Shown: positions 1 through 8,835, counted from the stretch's first letter. The stretch is DNA of 64,000 nucleotides from Pantoea rwandensis (GCF_002095475.1 NZ_MLFR01000005.1:62001-126000); one strand, 5' to 3'. Notes: generated by a model not told the origin, from the letters alone. Numbers and translations: made by a program.

Positions 1-193
1 CGACAATCCCAATAAACAGAAACTCCGATGCACCTGCCAACACTAAAGTGGAAAGCGCAATAGGCACCCACAACGGGAAGCCATCCGCAGCGGCCAATGA
101 ACCGTAGGAGAGTCCGACAATTCCATCGGCCAGACAAACTAAGAAAATCGCTTTTAACACGCCGCGATCAAGCGGTACTGCACCCAGACGCAT
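1..193 (-). CDS. AzlC family permease (partial, N-terminal 64 codons)
   Basis: This reading frame begins at an ATG at 193 on the minus strand and runs off the left edge, so only the amino terminus is present. The visible protein contains LSYGSLAAADGFPLWVP followed by LVLAGASEFLFIGIV. This is the pattern of the first two membrane segments of AzlC, the large subunit of AzlCD-type branched-chain amino acid exporters in the inner membrane. A GTG lies directly before the ATG and could be the start instead. It is divergent from the XRE/cupin gene at 296, a common partner of azlCD genes. The family call rests on about 64 residues, and the expected AzlD partner would lie outside the window. Confidence 0.75.
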   Translation of the reverse strand, partial: MRLGAVPLDRGVLKAIFLVCLADGIVGLSYGSLAAADGFPLWVPIALSTLVLAGASEFLFIGIV

Positions 194-207
194 CACAATT
201 TGATCTC

Positions 208-278
208 ATATCGAACAGGAAAGCCGTTATAATGAACGCACCCTAATCGTTTTACAAGATGAACAAATTGTTCGATAT
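208..278. promoter_or_regulatory. Divergent operator with a perfect 10-bp inverted repeat
   Basis: ATATCGAACA at 208-217 is repeated as its exact complement TGTTCGATAT at 269-278. The right arm overlaps a second dyad, GAACAAATTGTTC (261-273). The pair brackets the space between the AzlC gene and the XRE/cupin gene, so it is the obvious binding site for the regulator encoded at 296 and a point of autoregulation. This role is inferred. Confidence 0.6.
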
Positions 279-295
279 AAAGAACAGGAGTAATT

Positions 296-844
296 GTGAC
301 GCCACCGATTGATCTCATCTCCGCCGGATTGGTCCGCGAACGTCAGCGTGCTGGACTTTCATTAACTGAAGTCGCGCGCCGTGCGGGCATCGCAAAATCT
401 ACGCTTTCACAGCTTGAAGCAGGTAACGGCAATCCCAGCATTGAGACGTTATGGTCACTGTGTGTCGCGCTGAATATTCCTTTTGCCCGGCTGATGGAAC
501 CGGAAGTGAAGCGCCTGCAGGTGATTCGCCGTGGTGAGGGCATGATGGTGTCGGCAGAACTGGCGGATTACCAAGCCGCGCTGCTGGCAAGCTGCCCTCC
601 AGGTGGTCGCCGCGATCTTTATCTGATCACGAGCCAGCCCGGCGCACCGCGTGCTTCGCATCCTCACCCGCTGGGTTCGGTCGAACACATTATTATCGCG
701 CGCGGTCGTGCCTTGGTCGGCCCCACCGATTCACCGGTGGAACTGCATCCTGGCGACTATATTTGCTATCCAGCCGATGAACCCCACATCTTTGAAGCGC
801 TGGAAGCCGATACCATGGCGGTACAACTTTCAGAGCAGAATTAA
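296..844 (+). CDS. XRE family regulator with C-terminal cupin domain
   Basis: This 182-residue protein has an N-terminal helix-turn-helix (about residues 13-67, containing TEVARRAGIAKSTLSQLEAG) and a C-terminal cupin fold (about 105-180, with HPHPLGSVEHI and PGDYICYPADEPHIF). Such proteins sense small ligands through the cupin and repress an adjacent transporter. The start is a GTG at 296, supported by AGGAG at 286-290. The divergent AzlC gene and the shared inverted repeat between them suggest it controls that exporter and itself. The family call is firm; target and ligand are inferred. Confidence 0.85.
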   Translation: MTPPIDLISAGLVRERQRAGLSLTEVARRAGIAKSTLSQLEAGNGNPSIETLWSLCVALNIPFARLMEPEVKRLQVIRRGEGMMVSAELADYQAALLASCPPGGRRDLYLITSQPGAPRASHPHPLGSVEHIIIARGRALVGPTDSPVELHPGDYICYPADEPHIFEALEADTMAVQLSEQN

Positions 845-931
845 ACATAACAATTTCCTATATTAAAATCCGATGATCGGCGGACTTCACAGTGGCATGC
901 TGTGTTTTTGTAAGCCGATTTTCAGGAACAT

Positions 932-1453
932 ATGGACATTATTCCCGCTCGTCCCCTCCACGCTGCTGCCATTCAGAAAATCTATGCCTGGCATGTACTT
1001 CACGGCACCGCGACCTTCGAAACCGAACCGCCAAGCGAGAGTGAAATGCTTAACCGCATCAAGGATGTACAACAACGCGGTGGTTTCTGGCTGGTGGCGC
1101 AAGAGAATGAGCAGGTGCTGGGTTACTGTTATCTGGCACCCTATCGTCCGCGTTATGCCTATCGTTTTACGCTTGAAGACTCCATCTATCTCGATCACGC
1201 ACAAACGGGACGCGGCGTTGGGCGGGCGCTGTTGCAGAAAGCCATTGCACTGGCCGAAGCGGCAGGATTTCGTCAGATCATTGCCATTGTGGGCGATAGC
1301 GCGAATCAAGGCTCGCTGGGATTACACCAGGCACTAGGCTTTGAGCACACTGGTGTCATGAAGTCAGTGGGGTTTAAACATGGTCGCTGGCTCGACACTG
1401 TCGTGATGCAGCGTTCGCTGGGTGTTGGCAATACCCAACCACCAGAACGTTAA
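932..1453 (+). CDS. GNAT N-acetyltransferase, phosphinothricin acetyltransferase-like
   Basis: The 173-residue protein is a single GNAT domain. The acetyl-CoA loop is visible as GRGVGRALLQKAI, and the C-terminal part (GFEHTGVMKSVGFKHGRWLD) is typical of the Pat/YncA group that acetylates phosphinothricin, methionine sulfoximine or related amino acid derivatives. The start at 932 has AGGAA a few bases upstream. It lies 87 bp after the XRE gene in the same direction, with a leader that does not code for anything I recognise. The exact substrate cannot be told from sequence. Confidence 0.85.
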   Translation: MDIIPARPLHAAAIQKIYAWHVLHGTATFETEPPSESEMLNRIKDVQQRGGFWLVAQENEQVLGYCYLAPYRPRYAYRFTLEDSIYLDHAQTGRGVGRALLQKAIALAEAAGFRQIIAIVGDSANQGSLGLHQALGFEHTGVMKSVGFKHGRWLDTVVMQRSLGVGNTQPPER

Positions 1454-1567
1454 GCGGTCTGCGAGATATCGTCTGCTCGGCTGGGCTTATGACAAATTCG
1501 CACTGCATGCGTGGACGTTGCTGGGTTATGCTGAGACCCGAATCTTAACCCCCAAGGAGACATGGAT

Positions 1568-1753
1568 ATGCCAGAAATCATTGTTTATGCTGCGGAAGGC
1601 CGCACGGTTGAGCAAAAGAAGAAGTTGCTGAAAGCAGTGACCGTCGCAGTGGCGGAATCCTTTGAGATCGATGCAAACTCAGTGACAGTATCGATCATTG
1701 AAACGCCTAAACACCACAAAGCAAAAGGCGGCGTGCCGTTCGATGAGCGTTAA
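1568..1753 (+). CDS. 4-oxalocrotonate tautomerase family protein
   Basis: This 61-residue protein belongs to the tautomerase superfamily, whose catalytic base is the N-terminal proline exposed after removal of Met1. Two in-frame ATGs exist, at 1562 and 1568. Only the second yields Met-Pro (MPEIIVYAAEGRT) and only it is well spaced from AAGGAGA at 1554-1560, so I choose 1568. The length matches the small 4-OT group, and SIIETPKHHKAKGG sits where this family has its C-terminal active-site residues. The substrate is unknown. Confidence 0.85.
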   Translation: MPEIIVYAAEGRTVEQKKKLLKAVTVAVAESFEIDANSVTVSIIETPKHHKAKGGVPFDER

Positions 1754-1762
1754 GTGAATTCA

Positions 1763-1811
1763 GGGCGGCCTAAAGGTCGCCTCCACCCGCAGAATAGACT
1801 ACTTGGGTAGT
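1763..1811. promoter_or_regulatory. Weak terminator hairpin and candidate YegW operator
   Basis: An imperfect stem (GGCGGCC / GGTCGCC, 1763-1780) follows the tautomerase gene and may terminate it, although it lacks a T-run. Just downstream, ACTAC-TTGG-GTAGT (1798-1811) is a short perfect dyad about 60 bp before the GntR gene at 1871 and could be its autoregulatory site. Both roles are inferred. Confidence 0.35.
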
Positions 1812-1870
1812 GACAAAATTCAGTATTATCATTCCCCCTTCGCCGACTTTTTTGAGCATCGCTGCCTGCT

Positions 1871-2611
1871 ATGACCGAACATAATCCGCTGTTTTTGCGG
1901 CTGAGCACGACACTGGCTGATGAGAGCCGCACGCCGCTGTATAAGCGTTTTGCTACTGCGATTAAAGAGGCAGTACGTGACGGGATTCTAGTGCACGAAG
2001 AGATTCTGCCTGGAGAGCGCGAATTCAGCCAATCGTTGAGCATTTCGCGCATCACCGTGCGAAAAGCCATGGACGAGTTGGAAAAGGATGGCGTAGTAGT
2101 ACGTTCACGCGGCTACGGCACGCAGATTTGCAGCCAGTTTGAATATTCGCTGAAAGAACCCAAAGGCCTGTCTCAGCAAGCGGTATTGCGTGGTAAAAAG
2201 CCGGATACCGTATGGATAAATAAGAGCAAGATTCAGTGCAGCGCTGAGATTGGCGAGAAACTGGGGCTGGATAAAGGTAGCGATGTCTACCTGCTGAAGC
2301 GCATTCGCTATGTCGATCAGCAGGCCGTTTCAGTCGAAGAATCTTGGGTGCCTGCGTATTTTATTGCCGATGCCGATGAGATTGGTATTTCGCTGTATGA
2401 CTACTTTCAAAAGCAGCAGATCCTGCCGGTAAAATCTCAGAGCAGAGTGAGTGCTCGCATGCCTGATGAAGCCCTCCAGCAGCAGATTGCCCTCCCCGAT
2501 AACGTGCCTGTCCTGGTGATTAAACAGCTGGCACTCGACGCGCAAGGCAATCCGCTTGAATACAGCATTAGCTACTGTCGCAGCGATATGTACGTGTTTA
2601 TTGCTGAGTGA
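1871..2611 (+). CDS. yegW: GntR family regulator with UTRA domain, YegW-like
   Basis: The 246-residue protein has an N-terminal winged helix (about 20-85, with PGEREFSQSLSISRITVRKAMDELEKDGVVV) and a UTRA ligand-binding domain (about 100-240), the HutC/FarR architecture of GntR regulators. It converges on the kinase gene and overlaps its end by 14 bp. The set kinase, ADP-ribosylglycohydrolase-like protein and nucleoside transporter matches the yegV, yegU, yegT neighbourhood of E. coli, where yegW is the adjacent GntR gene. It presumably controls that operon in response to a nucleoside or its breakdown product; this is inferred from context. Confidence 0.75.
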   Translation: MTEHNPLFLRLSTTLADESRTPLYKRFATAIKEAVRDGILVHEEILPGEREFSQSLSISRITVRKAMDELEKDGVVVRSRGYGTQICSQFEYSLKEPKGLSQQAVLRGKKPDTVWINKSKIQCSAEIGEKLGLDKGSDVYLLKRIRYVDQQAVSVEESWVPAYFIADADEIGISLYDYFQKQQILPVKSQSRVSARMPDEALQQQIALPDNVPVLVIKQLALDAQGNPLEYSISYCRSDMYVFIAE

Positions 2612-3578
2612 TCCTTTGCTGCCAATAGCGGTGCAGCGTGGCGCGGTCTGGTGCACAGTCTCCACCGCGCTGCGAGACAACGTATGAGGCTACAGCGTTT
2701 CCTAAAGCAACGCAGTCCGCCAGCGACCAACCCGAAGCCAAACCAGCCAGCAGTCCCCCCGCGTGGCTGTCTCCTGCGCCAATCGTGTCTACTACCTGTG
2801 TCGGCAATGCCGGGACCCAGCCCTGAGAGTGCGCATCAACAAATCCCGCCCCTTCACTGTCCAAGCGCACGACCATTGCGCTATCAAAGCGTTGATGCCA
2901 TTGCACCATAAGACGCTTTGCATCAAAGGTTTCGCGCTGGGTAAGACGCTCGTGCCACAGCAGTTCTGCCTCCTGTCTGTTCACTGTAATCAGTGGTTTT
3001 AACGCCATAATCCGAGCAAACTGCGCATCACCGATATCAGCCAAACGCGGGCCGAAATCCACCAGCAACTGATAGCTTTGCGTCTGCTGTTCAAGCCAGT
3101 CGATCAAAACATCGCCGCTTTTACTGGTGAGCTGGTAGCCAGACAGGTAGATCCAGCGCTGCGGGGGTTGGGGTATGGCGCGCAGCAGCTCAGCATCCCA
3201 CAGATTTTCTACCCCACTGACAGACAGAAACGTACGTTCGCCGTCCGGTTCCACCAGCGCCAGACACCAGCCGTTATCGCCTTTGCTGGTTTCCAGCACA
3301 CTATGAATGCCATATTCAGTTAGCTTCTGACGTACGATACTGGCCCAGGTGCCATTACCAAGCGGCAACGCGTTATGGGAGGGAATGCCCAGCCGATGCA
3401 GCGCAATGGCCACATTCAACGCGCAGCCACCAACGTTGACGCCCTGCTGGTGGAGTTCAATGTCACTACCACGGTGAGGCAGTGAGTACGCGTCGGCAAT
3501 CACGTCCACCACTGCTGCGCCAATTACACACACCGGCAAACGTCCCTCCAACCGGTTCAGGTCATCAGGCGTCAGCAT
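2598..3578 (-). CDS. yegV: PfkB family sugar/nucleoside kinase, YegV-like
   Basis: This 326-residue ribokinase-family enzyme carries both PfkB signatures: the glycine-rich N-terminal segment GGCALNVAIALHRLG and the C-terminal DTIGAGDSHAGG, with the catalytic aspartate in GAGD. I place the start at 3578 (MLTPDDLNRLEGRLPV), because an upstream in-frame Met at 3644 would add 22 residues lying inside the previous gene. The start overlaps the end of the yegU-like gene by 14 bp, which suggests translational coupling. It probably phosphorylates a nucleoside or pentose released in the same pathway; the substrate is not known. Confidence 0.8.
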   Translation of the reverse strand: MLTPDDLNRLEGRLPVCVIGAAVVDVIADAYSLPHRGSDIELHQQGVNVGGCALNVAIALHRLGIPSHNALPLGNGTWASIVRQKLTEYGIHSVLETSKGDNGWCLALVEPDGERTFLSVSGVENLWDAELLRAIPQPPQRWIYLSGYQLTSKSGDVLIDWLEQQTQSYQLLVDFGPRLADIGDAQFARIMALKPLITVNRQEAELLWHERLTQRETFDAKRLMVQWHQRFDSAMVVRLDSEGAGFVDAHSQGWVPALPTQVVDTIGAGDSHAGGLLAGLASGWSLADCVALGNAVASYVVSQRGGDCAPDRATLHRYWQQRITQQ

Positions 3579-4593
3579 AAGCGGCCTCACGCAGCTGGCG
3601 GAAACGCGTGAAAGCACGGCTGTAGCGCGTGAAGTCCAGCGCATTTGCGGCGTCCAGCTCCGCTTTCAGCTGGGTATCAATGCCGTCGATGCCGTGCAGC
3701 GCGCCGCAAATAGCCACCGCCATTGCACCGATGGTATCGGTGTCACCGCCCAAGTTCGCGCAAAGGATCGCGCAGCGATTTGGATCGGTATTAGCCAGCT
3801 CAACCATGGCAATAGCGGCAGGTACAGATTCAATGGTGCTAGTGCCGGTACCCACCAGGTCATAAATTTGCTGCATAGTGGACTCCATCCCTCTGCCCTG
3901 CCCCACGACACTGATTGCCAGTTCAAGACGAGCCGCCATAGAAGCGCTAAAAGTGGTGACGCGTTTCTCCTGTGCTGCCCGTGCAATAGTGGGTAATTCA
4001 TCGCGGATGGTAGCCCAACTTGCGCCATCAATGGCACGCGATACCGCCCAAGCGATCACTGTTGCGCCAGCAATGGCAACATCCGACTTGTGCGTAGGGC
4101 TAGATGCCAACGCCACCGCATCAATAAAGCTGCTAAGGTCCCGCGCCGGCAGCAAGCAGCCCAACGGAGAGACGCGCATCGCCGCGCCGTTGGTCATGCC
4201 ATTATTTTCCAACTGCGACACTGGCGTGCCGTTCTTAAGGGCATTCAGCGCGATTTTTGAGGTTGGGCCGAGCACGTTTTTATTGAAGGCATCAAAGTCT
4301 TCAGCCCAGCTCAGGATGTTGGCACCAATGGTTTCCGCATTAATGTCACCCTCATGCGTCAGAATGGCATCGGCCAAGGCCAGCGCCATGGAGGTGTCAT
4401 CAGTGAATGCTGCTTGCCCGAAATAGCAGGCGGCATTGTTTTCTGCCGGCCCCGGTAAAAAGCGGTCAATCCAACCAAAATGTTGCTTCACACGGCTGCG
4501 CGGCCATAATTCCGATGGCATCCCCATCGCATCGCCCAGCGCCTGGCCGTAAAACGCGCCCAAAATCCGTTTTTCCTGGTTTGTCATCGTCAT
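3565..4593 (-). CDS. yegU: ADP-ribosylglycohydrolase (DraG) family protein, YegU-like
   Basis: The 342-residue protein shows the metal-binding landmarks of the DraG/ARH fold: GDAMGMPSELW near the start, FTDDTSMALALAD around residue 65, and GGDTDTIGAMAVAICGA near the C terminus. Family members use two Mg ions to cleave N-glycosidic bonds. Between a nucleoside transporter and a ribokinase-type kinase, a nucleoside or ADP-ribose-like hydrolase role is more likely than protein de-ADP-ribosylation, but this is inference. It is the middle gene of the operon, 11 bp after the transporter. Confidence 0.8.
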   Translation of the reverse strand: MTMTNQEKRILGAFYGQALGDAMGMPSELWPRSRVKQHFGWIDRFLPGPAENNAACYFGQAAFTDDTSMALALADAILTHEGDINAETIGANILSWAEDFDAFNKNVLGPTSKIALNALKNGTPVSQLENNGMTNGAAMRVSPLGCLLPARDLSSFIDAVALASSPTHKSDVAIAGATVIAWAVSRAIDGASWATIRDELPTIARAAQEKRVTTFSASMAARLELAISVVGQGRGMESTMQQIYDLVGTGTSTIESVPAAIAMVELANTDPNRCAILCANLGGDTDTIGAMAVAICGALHGIDGIDTQLKAELDAANALDFTRYSRAFTRFRQLREAAYADA

Positions 4594-4604
4594 GATTACT
4601 TCTC

Positions 4605-5879
4605 TTATTTATGGCTGTCAGCGGTTGCTGATTGCTCGAAGGCGGTTAATTCATCACTGCGTTTTTTACCGTCGCGGAACAGCACAATGAAGGCGATGGT
4701 GATAATGATGATCATCACGCTGCCAAACATCCACATGCCCGCCCAGTTAAACGTCTGCCCGTTACGCGGTTGGTCATAAGCGAACATCTCCTGCATCAGA
4801 TAACCGCCTAAACGGTAACCCAGCAGACTACCAATGCCCTGACATGCCAGCGTAATCAAACCCTGCGCGGCATTGCGCATTGCCACAGGCGCTTTCTTAT
4901 CCACGTAAATGTAGGCTGTGATGAAGTAGAAGTCGTAGCTAACACCATGTAACAGGATGCCCATAAACAGCATGCCGAGGGTCAACATATTCTGATCACC
5001 ACCGAACACGAAGAAGATGTAACGCAGTGCCGCGGTGGTTAGGCCAAGTAGCAGCACTTTGCCGATACCAAAGCGTTTGATGAAGAACGGCAACGCTAAC
5101 AGGAAGAAGATTTCTGAAACCTGGCCCAGCGTCATCCAACCGGTGGCATGGGGCAGACCCACTTCTGTCAAATAGCCTTCGGCGAAGATGTAATAAAACG
5201 CCAGCGGCATACTGAACAGGAATGAACAGACGAAGAATACCAGGAAGCTGCGATCCTTGAGCAGGTGCAATGCATCCAGCCCAAGAGCCACTCGCAGGCT
5301 GAATTTACCGGTACTTTTGGGTTCAGTTGCAGGCAACTTCAAGGCAAAGATGCCGAGCACCAGTGAACTGGCTGCGGTAATCAACAGCGGAATATTACTT
5401 GCTGAAATATCACCGAACCCCATCAGCGGCGGCAAGAATCCGCAGGCAATACCGGATGCAATCCAGCCTAAGGTGCCCATCACGCGCACGCGTGGATAGT
5501 CGCGCTCGACGTCTCCAACATGTGAAAAGGCGATACTGTTAGTCAGGGCGATGGTTGGCATGTAAGTCAGTGCATACAGCAACAGCAATGGGAAAAAGCC
5601 ACTAAAGTGTGTTTGCTGCGCGGCGAAGTACATCAGAACCGATCCGACGATCATGAGAATCGACAGAACCTTCTGCGCCTGGAAGAAGCGGTCTGCAAGC
5701 GATCCTACGAGGATCGGAGACAAGATGGCGGCAATCGAGGTACAGGCGTAGCACCAAGCAATCTCAACCGGCGAGAAGCCGTTTTTGCTGAGAAAAGCCC
5801 AGAGCGGTACAAACCATGCTCCCCAGATAAACCACTCGAGAAACATCATGAAGGATAATTTTGGGATTGTTGTTTTCAT
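4605..5879 (-). CDS. yegT: Nucleoside transporter, NHS/NupG type MFS, YegT-like
   Basis: This 424-residue inner-membrane protein has about 12 hydrophobic segments and opens with MKTTIPKLSFMMFLEWFIWG, the conserved N terminus of NupG/XapB/YegT nucleoside-proton symporters. I use the ATG at 5879 rather than the in-frame Met at 5912, because it matches the family's N terminus and is preceded by GGAG. It is the first gene of the three-gene operon (transporter, hydrolase, kinase), which fits uptake followed by cleavage and phosphorylation of a nucleoside. Confidence 0.8.
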   Translation of the reverse strand: MKTTIPKLSFMMFLEWFIWGAWFVPLWAFLSKNGFSPVEIAWCYACTSIAAILSPILVGSLADRFFQAQKVLSILMIVGSVLMYFAAQQTHFSGFFPLLLLYALTYMPTIALTNSIAFSHVGDVERDYPRVRVMGTLGWIASGIACGFLPPLMGFGDISASNIPLLITAASSLVLGIFALKLPATEPKSTGKFSLRVALGLDALHLLKDRSFLVFFVCSFLFSMPLAFYYIFAEGYLTEVGLPHATGWMTLGQVSEIFFLLALPFFIKRFGIGKVLLLGLTTAALRYIFFVFGGDQNMLTLGMLFMGILLHGVSYDFYFITAYIYVDKKAPVAMRNAAQGLITLACQGIGSLLGYRLGGYLMQEMFAYDQPRNGQTFNWAGMWMFGSVMIIIITIAFIVLFRDGKKRSDELTAFEQSATADSHK

Positions 5880-6050
5880 TGAAAGAGGACTCCCCGGTGT
5901 AGGTGAGGCCAATCTAACACCACTAACAATACCTTTATAATACCATTAGCGGATTATTTGAGCTGCTCCACAACAATTTTAACGGAGAATTAACAGCAGG
6001 TAGGGAGAAGATGTGAGGTTTATGGGCGCGCAACACGCGCCCACTGGGTA
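5880..6050. promoter_or_regulatory. Promoter region of the yegT-like operon plus a GC-rich hairpin
   Basis: The space upstream of the nucleoside operon is AT-rich (5925-6000). The perfect 7-bp stem GGGCGCG/CGCGCCC (6024-6042, loop CAACA) lies just beyond the stop of the aldehyde dehydrogenase and may end its transcript. It has no T-run on either strand, so it is at best a weak or factor-assisted terminator. Confidence 0.4.
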
Positions 6051-7427
6051 TTAGCGGCGATTTTTCCAAACGGTTTGGATATTACAAAATTCATGTACAC
6101 CAAAGCTTGAAAGCTCGCGGCCATAACCGCTTTTCTTCACTCCACCGATAGCCACACGAGGATCTGATGCTCCGTTGCCGTTGATGAACACAGCGCCCGT
6201 TTCCAGTTTTTCTGCCAATTCATTGGCAACCGCTTCATTACCGCTCCACACTGTGGCACTTAACCCAAACTCGCTGTCATTAGCCAGTTCTAAAGCATGT
6301 TGTGCATCACGAGCCACCGTGATCGCTGCCACCGGTCCAAAGATCTCCTGCTGGAATGCGGTCATTTCTGGTGTGACGTCAGCGAGGATCGTCGGCGCGT
6401 AGTAGTTACCCACACCCTCGATCTTATGGCCACCGATAACCAAACGCGCACCTTGCTTGATGGTCTGCTGAACCTGGTTGTCTAGCTCATCACGAAGATC
6501 GTAACGTGCCATAGGTCCAATATAGGTTTCCTCGTTCAGCGGATCGCCGATCTTCAGCGCTTGCACAGCTGCGCTAAAACGCGCCTCAAACGCTTCTGCG
6601 ACACTTTCTTCGATAATGAACCGTTTGGCTGCCATACATACCTGTCCGGTGTTCTGGTAGCGTCCTGTGACCGCTGAGGCAACTGCTGCGTCCAGATCAG
6701 CATCTGCAAGCACGATAAACGGATCTGCTCCGCCGAGTTCAAGCACGGTTTTCTTGAGAACAGCACCCGCTTGGGCTGCAATCGCACCACCCGCTCGTAC
6801 ACTCCCGGTGACAGCGACTGCTGCAATGCGCGGATCCTTGATTGCCGTAGAAACGCCTTCGTTATCGACGTTGATCACAGTGAAGCCACCTTTTGGCAAA
6901 TCGGTAGCATCAAACAGTTCTGACATTAGGTTTGCTGATCCCATAACACTTGGCGCATGTTTTAGTACGTAAGTGTTACCTGCCAAGAGCATGCTGACCG
7001 CACCGCGCAGAACTTGCCAATAGGGGAAATTCCACGGCATAACGGCAAGGATTGCACCCAATGGACGGAATGACTGCCATGCTTGCTGATTTTCCACCAG
7101 CGTTGGTTTGTCTGCCAATATGCCTGGACCCTGTTCTGCATACCAGTCACAGAGATTGGCACACTTCAAGACTTCAGCGCGTGCTTGAGCGATAGGTTTA
7201 CCCATCTCCAGTGTTGCCATTTGTGCGAGTTGGTCCTGACGTTGGCGAATTTGCTCTGCTAATTGGCGCAGCACCTGAACACGCTGTTCCATGCTGGTGG
7301 TTTTCCAGGTTGAAAATGCTTCAGCGCTGGATTGCAGTGCCGCTTCAAGTTGCGCAGCAGTCTGTAAGGGATAGGTTGCGATGACTTCGCCAGTAGTTGG
7401 ATTACGTGAGATAACGTTGTCAGTCAT
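6051..7427 (-). CDS. sad: NAD(P)-dependent succinate-semialdehyde dehydrogenase, Sad/YneI-like
   Basis: This 458-residue aldehyde dehydrogenase has the expected landmarks: MPWNFPYWQV near residue 130, the catalytic glutamate in LELGGADPF, and the nucleophilic cysteine in NTGQVCMAAKRF. Length and motif wording are closest to the E. coli Sad (YneI) group, which oxidises succinate semialdehyde to succinate. It is a single minus-strand gene, separated from the nucleoside operon by about 170 bp, with its promoter in the region before the plasmid origin. I am confident of the superfamily and moderately confident of the substrate. Confidence 0.8.
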   Translation of the reverse strand: MTDNVISRNPTTGEVIATYPLQTAAQLEAALQSSAEAFSTWKTTSMEQRVQVLRQLAEQIRQRQDQLAQMATLEMGKPIAQARAEVLKCANLCDWYAEQGPGILADKPTLVENQQAWQSFRPLGAILAVMPWNFPYWQVLRGAVSMLLAGNTYVLKHAPSVMGSANLMSELFDATDLPKGGFTVINVDNEGVSTAIKDPRIAAVAVTGSVRAGGAIAAQAGAVLKKTVLELGGADPFIVLADADLDAAVASAVTGRYQNTGQVCMAAKRFIIEESVAEAFEARFSAAVQALKIGDPLNEETYIGPMARYDLRDELDNQVQQTIKQGARLVIGGHKIEGVGNYYAPTILADVTPEMTAFQQEIFGPVAAITVARDAQHALELANDSEFGLSATVWSGNEAVANELAEKLETGAVFINGNGASDPRVAIGGVKKSGYGRELSSFGVHEFCNIQTVWKNRR

Positions 7428-7639
7428 AAGATGCCTTCGTCATAGGTTATGGGGTGAATATGTGTCTCACCTTACGCCCGACAATGATTGATGAAAAATG
7501 AATAATAGTGAGGAAGTTGTTCTCATCGGATGAAAAAGAAAGATCTTCTTCGCATAGAATTAATGTTTTCGCGACGTTGATGATGCCAGCTTACATGAGC
7601 AGCATATTCTGACAGTTTCCTGTGTCAGATACTGATTCT

Positions 7640-7728
7640 TCATAGGGTTATCCAGTTATACAGTGAATAGATCTCTATTAAAGATCATAAAGAGATCTTA
7701 AAGAGATCCTAAGAGATCCCCGATCGTC
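7640..7728. other. Origin: GATC-rich 11-bp repeats and DnaA-like boxes
   Basis: Six GATC (Dam) sites fall within 56 bp (7670, 7683, 7694, 7705, 7715, 7722). Four sit in an approximately 11-bp direct repeat of the type AAGAGATCCTA, so they face the same side of the helix. A DnaA-like box, TTATCCAGT (7648-7656), precedes them, and a second near-consensus box, TCATCCACA (7879-7887), lies just before repA. Plasmid P1 oriR has the same order: DnaA boxes, GATC repeats, iterons, then repA. This is most likely the unwinding region. Confidence 0.75.
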
Positions 7729-7765
7729 GCAAGCCGCACCACACAAGGCCTGAGAAGGTGATCGT

Positions 7766-7865
7766 GTTCACTATAATCAGAAAAACGTTCACTATAGACA
7801 GTATAATATTCACTATAGACTGTAGAATGTTCACTATAAACAGTGTTAATGTTCACTGTAATCAG
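7766..7865 (-). repeat. Five origin iterons at 21-22 bp spacing, overlapping the repA promoter
   Basis: Five 15-bp iterons begin at 7766, 7787, 7808, 7829 and 7851. On the minus strand they read CTGATTATAGTGAAC, CTGTCTATAGTGAAC, CAGTCTATAGTGAAT, CTGTTTATAGTGAAC and CTGATTACAGTGAAC. The 21-22 bp spacing is two helical turns, as expected for cooperative Rep binding on one DNA face. They lie directly upstream of repA, so the same binding should also repress repA. Confidence 0.85.
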
Positions 7866-7905
7866 AAATCGATCCTTTTCATCCACAGAATGAAGATCTC
7901 AGGCT

Positions 7906-8835
7906 ATGGCAGATAAAGAGAGTGAAAACAAAGCGTTACTAGAACCTTTTCTGTCGGTGACAAAAAATAGCGGTGAGGTTATTCAACTCCACCCTAATAA
8001 AAATAACACCGTACAACCGGTCGCCTTAATGCGCCTGGGTCTGTTCGTTCCTACATTGAAGTCTACCGCGCGAGGGAAATCCGGTGCGATGGCTTCAACG
8101 GACGCTACAAAAGAGCTGAAGAACCTCTCGCTGGTGAAAGCTGAAGGCTATGAAAAAATTACCATTACCGGCGCGAGGCTGGATATGGATAATGATTTCA
8201 AAACTTGGGCTGGCATTATCCAGTCCTTTTCGCGTTATCCCTCAAAGGGCGACACCGTGACGCTGCCGTTCATCGATTTCGTGAAGATGTGCGGGATCCC
8301 ATCGGCAAACTCGTCAGCGGCCTTACGTAAGCGTTTAGATGCCTCATTACGACGCATTGCAACCAACACGTTGTCCTTTGAAGGTAATGGCAAAGCGTAT
8401 CATACCCACCTTGTGCAGTCGGCGTATTACGATCGTGAAAAGGATCTGGTGCGTATACAGGCCGATCCTAAGTTATTTGAGTTGTATAACTTCGACCATA
8501 AGGTGCTTTTACAATTACGCGCTATCTCGCGCCTCAAGCGTAAGGAGTCAGCGCAAGCGCTGTATACCTACCTTGAAAGCTTACCGACCAATCCTGCACC
8601 TATTTCGCTTGCTCGCTTGCGTATGCGTTTAAACCTAGGGTCAAAGACGACCACCCAGAACCATGTGGTCAGACGCGCAATGGAGCAGTTAAAAGAGATT
8701 GGTTACCTGGATTATTCAGAAGTGAAGCGTGGCCGCTCTGTGTTTTTCATCATCCATAGCAGGACACCAAAACTCGACGGCATCAGCAATCTGGAGAGTA
8801 TCGACTCGCTGGATGAAATCGAGTTCGAAGACTGA
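7906..8835 (+). CDS. repA: Plasmid replication initiator RepA (Rep_3 / RepFIB type)
   Basis: This 309-residue initiator has the two winged-helix layout of the Rep_3 family. Recognisable parts are the N-terminal [22 protein letters not shown], the central [20 protein letters not shown], and the C-terminal winged helix with [17 protein letters not shown]. Proteins of this family bind iterons as monomers to open the origin and as dimers to repress themselves and couple origins. Five iterons and a Dam-site cluster lie immediately upstream and a large iteron array lies downstream, which confirms the role. The start at 7906 gives the expected N terminus. The family call is firm. Confidence 0.95.
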   Translation: MADKESENKALLEPFLSVTKNSGEVIQLHPNKNNTVQPVALMRLGLFVPTLKSTARGKSGAMASTDATKELKNLSLVKAEGYEKITITGARLDMDNDFKTWAGIIQSFSRYPSKGDTVTLPFIDFVKMCGIPSANSSAALRKRLDASLRRIATNTLSFEGNGKAYHTHLVQSAYYDREKDLVRIQADPKLFELYNFDHKVLLQLRAISRLKRKESAQALYTYLESLPTNPAPISLARLRMRLNLGSKTTTQNHVVRRAMEQLKEIGYLDYSEVKRGRSVFFIIHSRTPKLDGISNLESIDSLDEIEFED

